Of a DNA stretch of 64,000 nt, positions 63,501 through 64,000 are shown piece after piece (the first letter of the stretch is position 1; each line of letters opens with the position of its first letter). This stretch comes from an uncultured bacterium (GTDB lineage: Bacteria > Cyanobacteriota > Vampirovibrionia > Gastranaerophilales > Gastranaerophilaceae), in assembly GCA_949285255.1 (NCBI GenBank), contig CASDXV010000001.1, positions 30,296 to 94,295 of the forward strand, read 5' to 3'. The translations under genes were made by a program, and so were the position numbers. The notes below the pieces were generated by a model. That model made no database searches, was not told where the DNA came from, and saw only the letters and a program-made list of their open reading frames with translations.

Positions 63501-63786
63501 CATACCCTCTAAAATGATTGAGAAATTTATGATTGATAAACTGCAAAAACGTATGAAAAACGGACGTTTGAGCTTTATTTTAAATACCCCGACATTGGGT
63601 AAAAACTCTCAGACAAGCGGTTTTCAAATTCGTACAATTGCTGAAATGTACGGTGTTCCCTGCTTTACATCGATTGATACTGCAAGAGCTTATCTAAGGG
63701 CATATCGCACTTTTGATAAAAAAGTTAATCTTGAAGTTGACACTATAACTAATTACAGGAAAAAGAAATTTCTTGGAATGTTTTAA
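60544..63786 (+). CDS. carB: Carbamoyl-phosphate synthase large subunit
   Basis: 1080 residues from the ATG at 60544 (GAGGG upstream; the frame extends back into carA but is not used). Two ATP-grasp halves: [20 protein letters not shown] and [15 protein letters not shown] in the first, [20 protein letters not shown] and [15 protein letters not shown] in the second, then the C-terminal regulatory domain ([16 protein letters not shown]). Makes carbamoyl phosphate for PyrB and arginine synthesis. A short hydrophilic stretch ([18 protein letters not shown]) is inserted between the halves. Last gene of the operon. Confidence 0.97.
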   Translation: [1080 protein letters not shown]

Positions 63787-63789
63787 GTT

Positions 63790-63815
63790 AAAGGCGCTTT
63801 ATAAGCGCCTTTTTT
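63790..63815 (+). terminator. Terminator of the pyr operon
   Basis: AAAGGCGCTT/AAGCGCCTTT stem with a 3-nt loop, followed by T residues, 4 nt after the carB stop. Confidence 0.92.
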
Positions 63816-63821
63816 AATTTT

Positions 63822-63857
63822 AAAAAAAGAGGCGTGTTTAAATTTGAGTACGCCTCA
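63822..63857 (-). terminator. Minus-strand terminator at the right edge
   Basis: On the minus strand GAGGCGT/ACGCCTC with a 14-nt loop followed by seven T residues. It implies a minus-strand transcript entering from beyond 64000. Confidence 0.75.
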
Positions 63858-64000
63858 TAGAATTAAGATACGAAACGGATTTTGTGCGGGCGTGATAGCA
63901 TTAGCGTGCGCCCATATAAGTCACTTTAATAAATTTTCTCCTTATACCTTTTAACCTTGTTCATTTTCTTTCTTTTTGTTTCAAGCGCCAACGCAAAAAG
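63858..64000 (-). other. 3' part of a minus-strand transcript; possible CDS tail at 63961-64000
   Basis: On the minus strand a frame enters at 64000 and stops at 63961-63963 (last residues RWRLKQKERK). The ATGA overlap at its stop opens a 12-codon frame, and a later AAGGAG precedes only a very short frame. A GGGCG/CGCCC hairpin lies at about 63887-63913. Too little is visible to assign a gene or RNA. Confidence 0.3.

Overview
The window is a stretch of AT-rich bacterial chromosome using the standard code, densely packed with housekeeping genes. The cell is Gram-negative: lptB and an LptF/G permease, an OmpH/Skp-like chaperone, a heptosyltransferase-type GT9 enzyme and a three-repeat SLH protein of the kind that anchors cyanobacterial-type outer membranes. 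Other features are a cyanobacterial-type tRNA-Glu (encoded CCA, G1-U72 pair), flagellar FliI/FliM/FliN genes, a type IV pilus PilM/N/O unit and anaerobe-type metabolism (two-subunit glycine decarboxylase, NAD-linked PyrDK, an HgdC-type activator). No photosynthesis or respiration gene is visible. Taken together this suggests a non-photosynthetic cyanobacterial relative (Vampirovibrionia/'Melainabacteria', Gastranaerophilales-like); that placement is an inference from gene content.

Layout. 1-2.5 kb: a secreted TonB-C-like protein (cut by the window edge), tRNA-Glu with a duplicated 3' end, an acidic hypothetical protein, a GC-rich repeat patch, a small lineage-type protein and an orphan terminator. 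2.5-12 kb: fliI, GH38 mannosidase, a ligand-depleted amidohydrolase, PilO and a PilM-PilN fusion, rlmB, the primary sigma factor. 12-18 kb (minus): dnaN-thrB-ompH-mnmG and thiG-comF (comF frameshifted). 18-25.7 kb: gcvPB-queA, the fliM-fliN-receiver unit, folE2, small genes, fabI. 25.7-34.6 kb: lptB-lptF/G-glycosidase-thioesterase-DedA, ilvD, glmU-prs-udg. 34.6-37 kb: SLH protein and GT9.

37.1-45.1 kb is a tightly coupled nine-gene operon: MetE-like zinc methyltransferase, CooC-like ATPase, folD, alr, gcvT, gcvH, gcvPA, an unrecognised protein with an internal duplication, and an HgdC/BcrA-type Fe-S ATPase. It mixes folate one-carbon chemistry with parts normally seen in corrinoid or Fe-S/Ni metalloenzyme maturation, and is the best candidate for an undescribed system. 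It is followed by oadG, an NhaD/ArsB-type permease and a 33-residue membrane protein, then mnmD, a 1110-residue coiled-coil protein and a GH13 enzyme.

54.5-63.8 kb holds the whole UMP pathway in one operon (pyrK-D-E-B-C-F-carA-carB). Its leader encodes a 12-residue peptide whose stop codon overlaps a terminator hairpin just upstream of pyrK, which looks like translation-coupled attenuation. A second theme is leaderless starts: several plus-strand genes have a -10 hexamer 6-7 nt before the ATG and no Shine-Dalgarno, while neighbouring genes have good ones.
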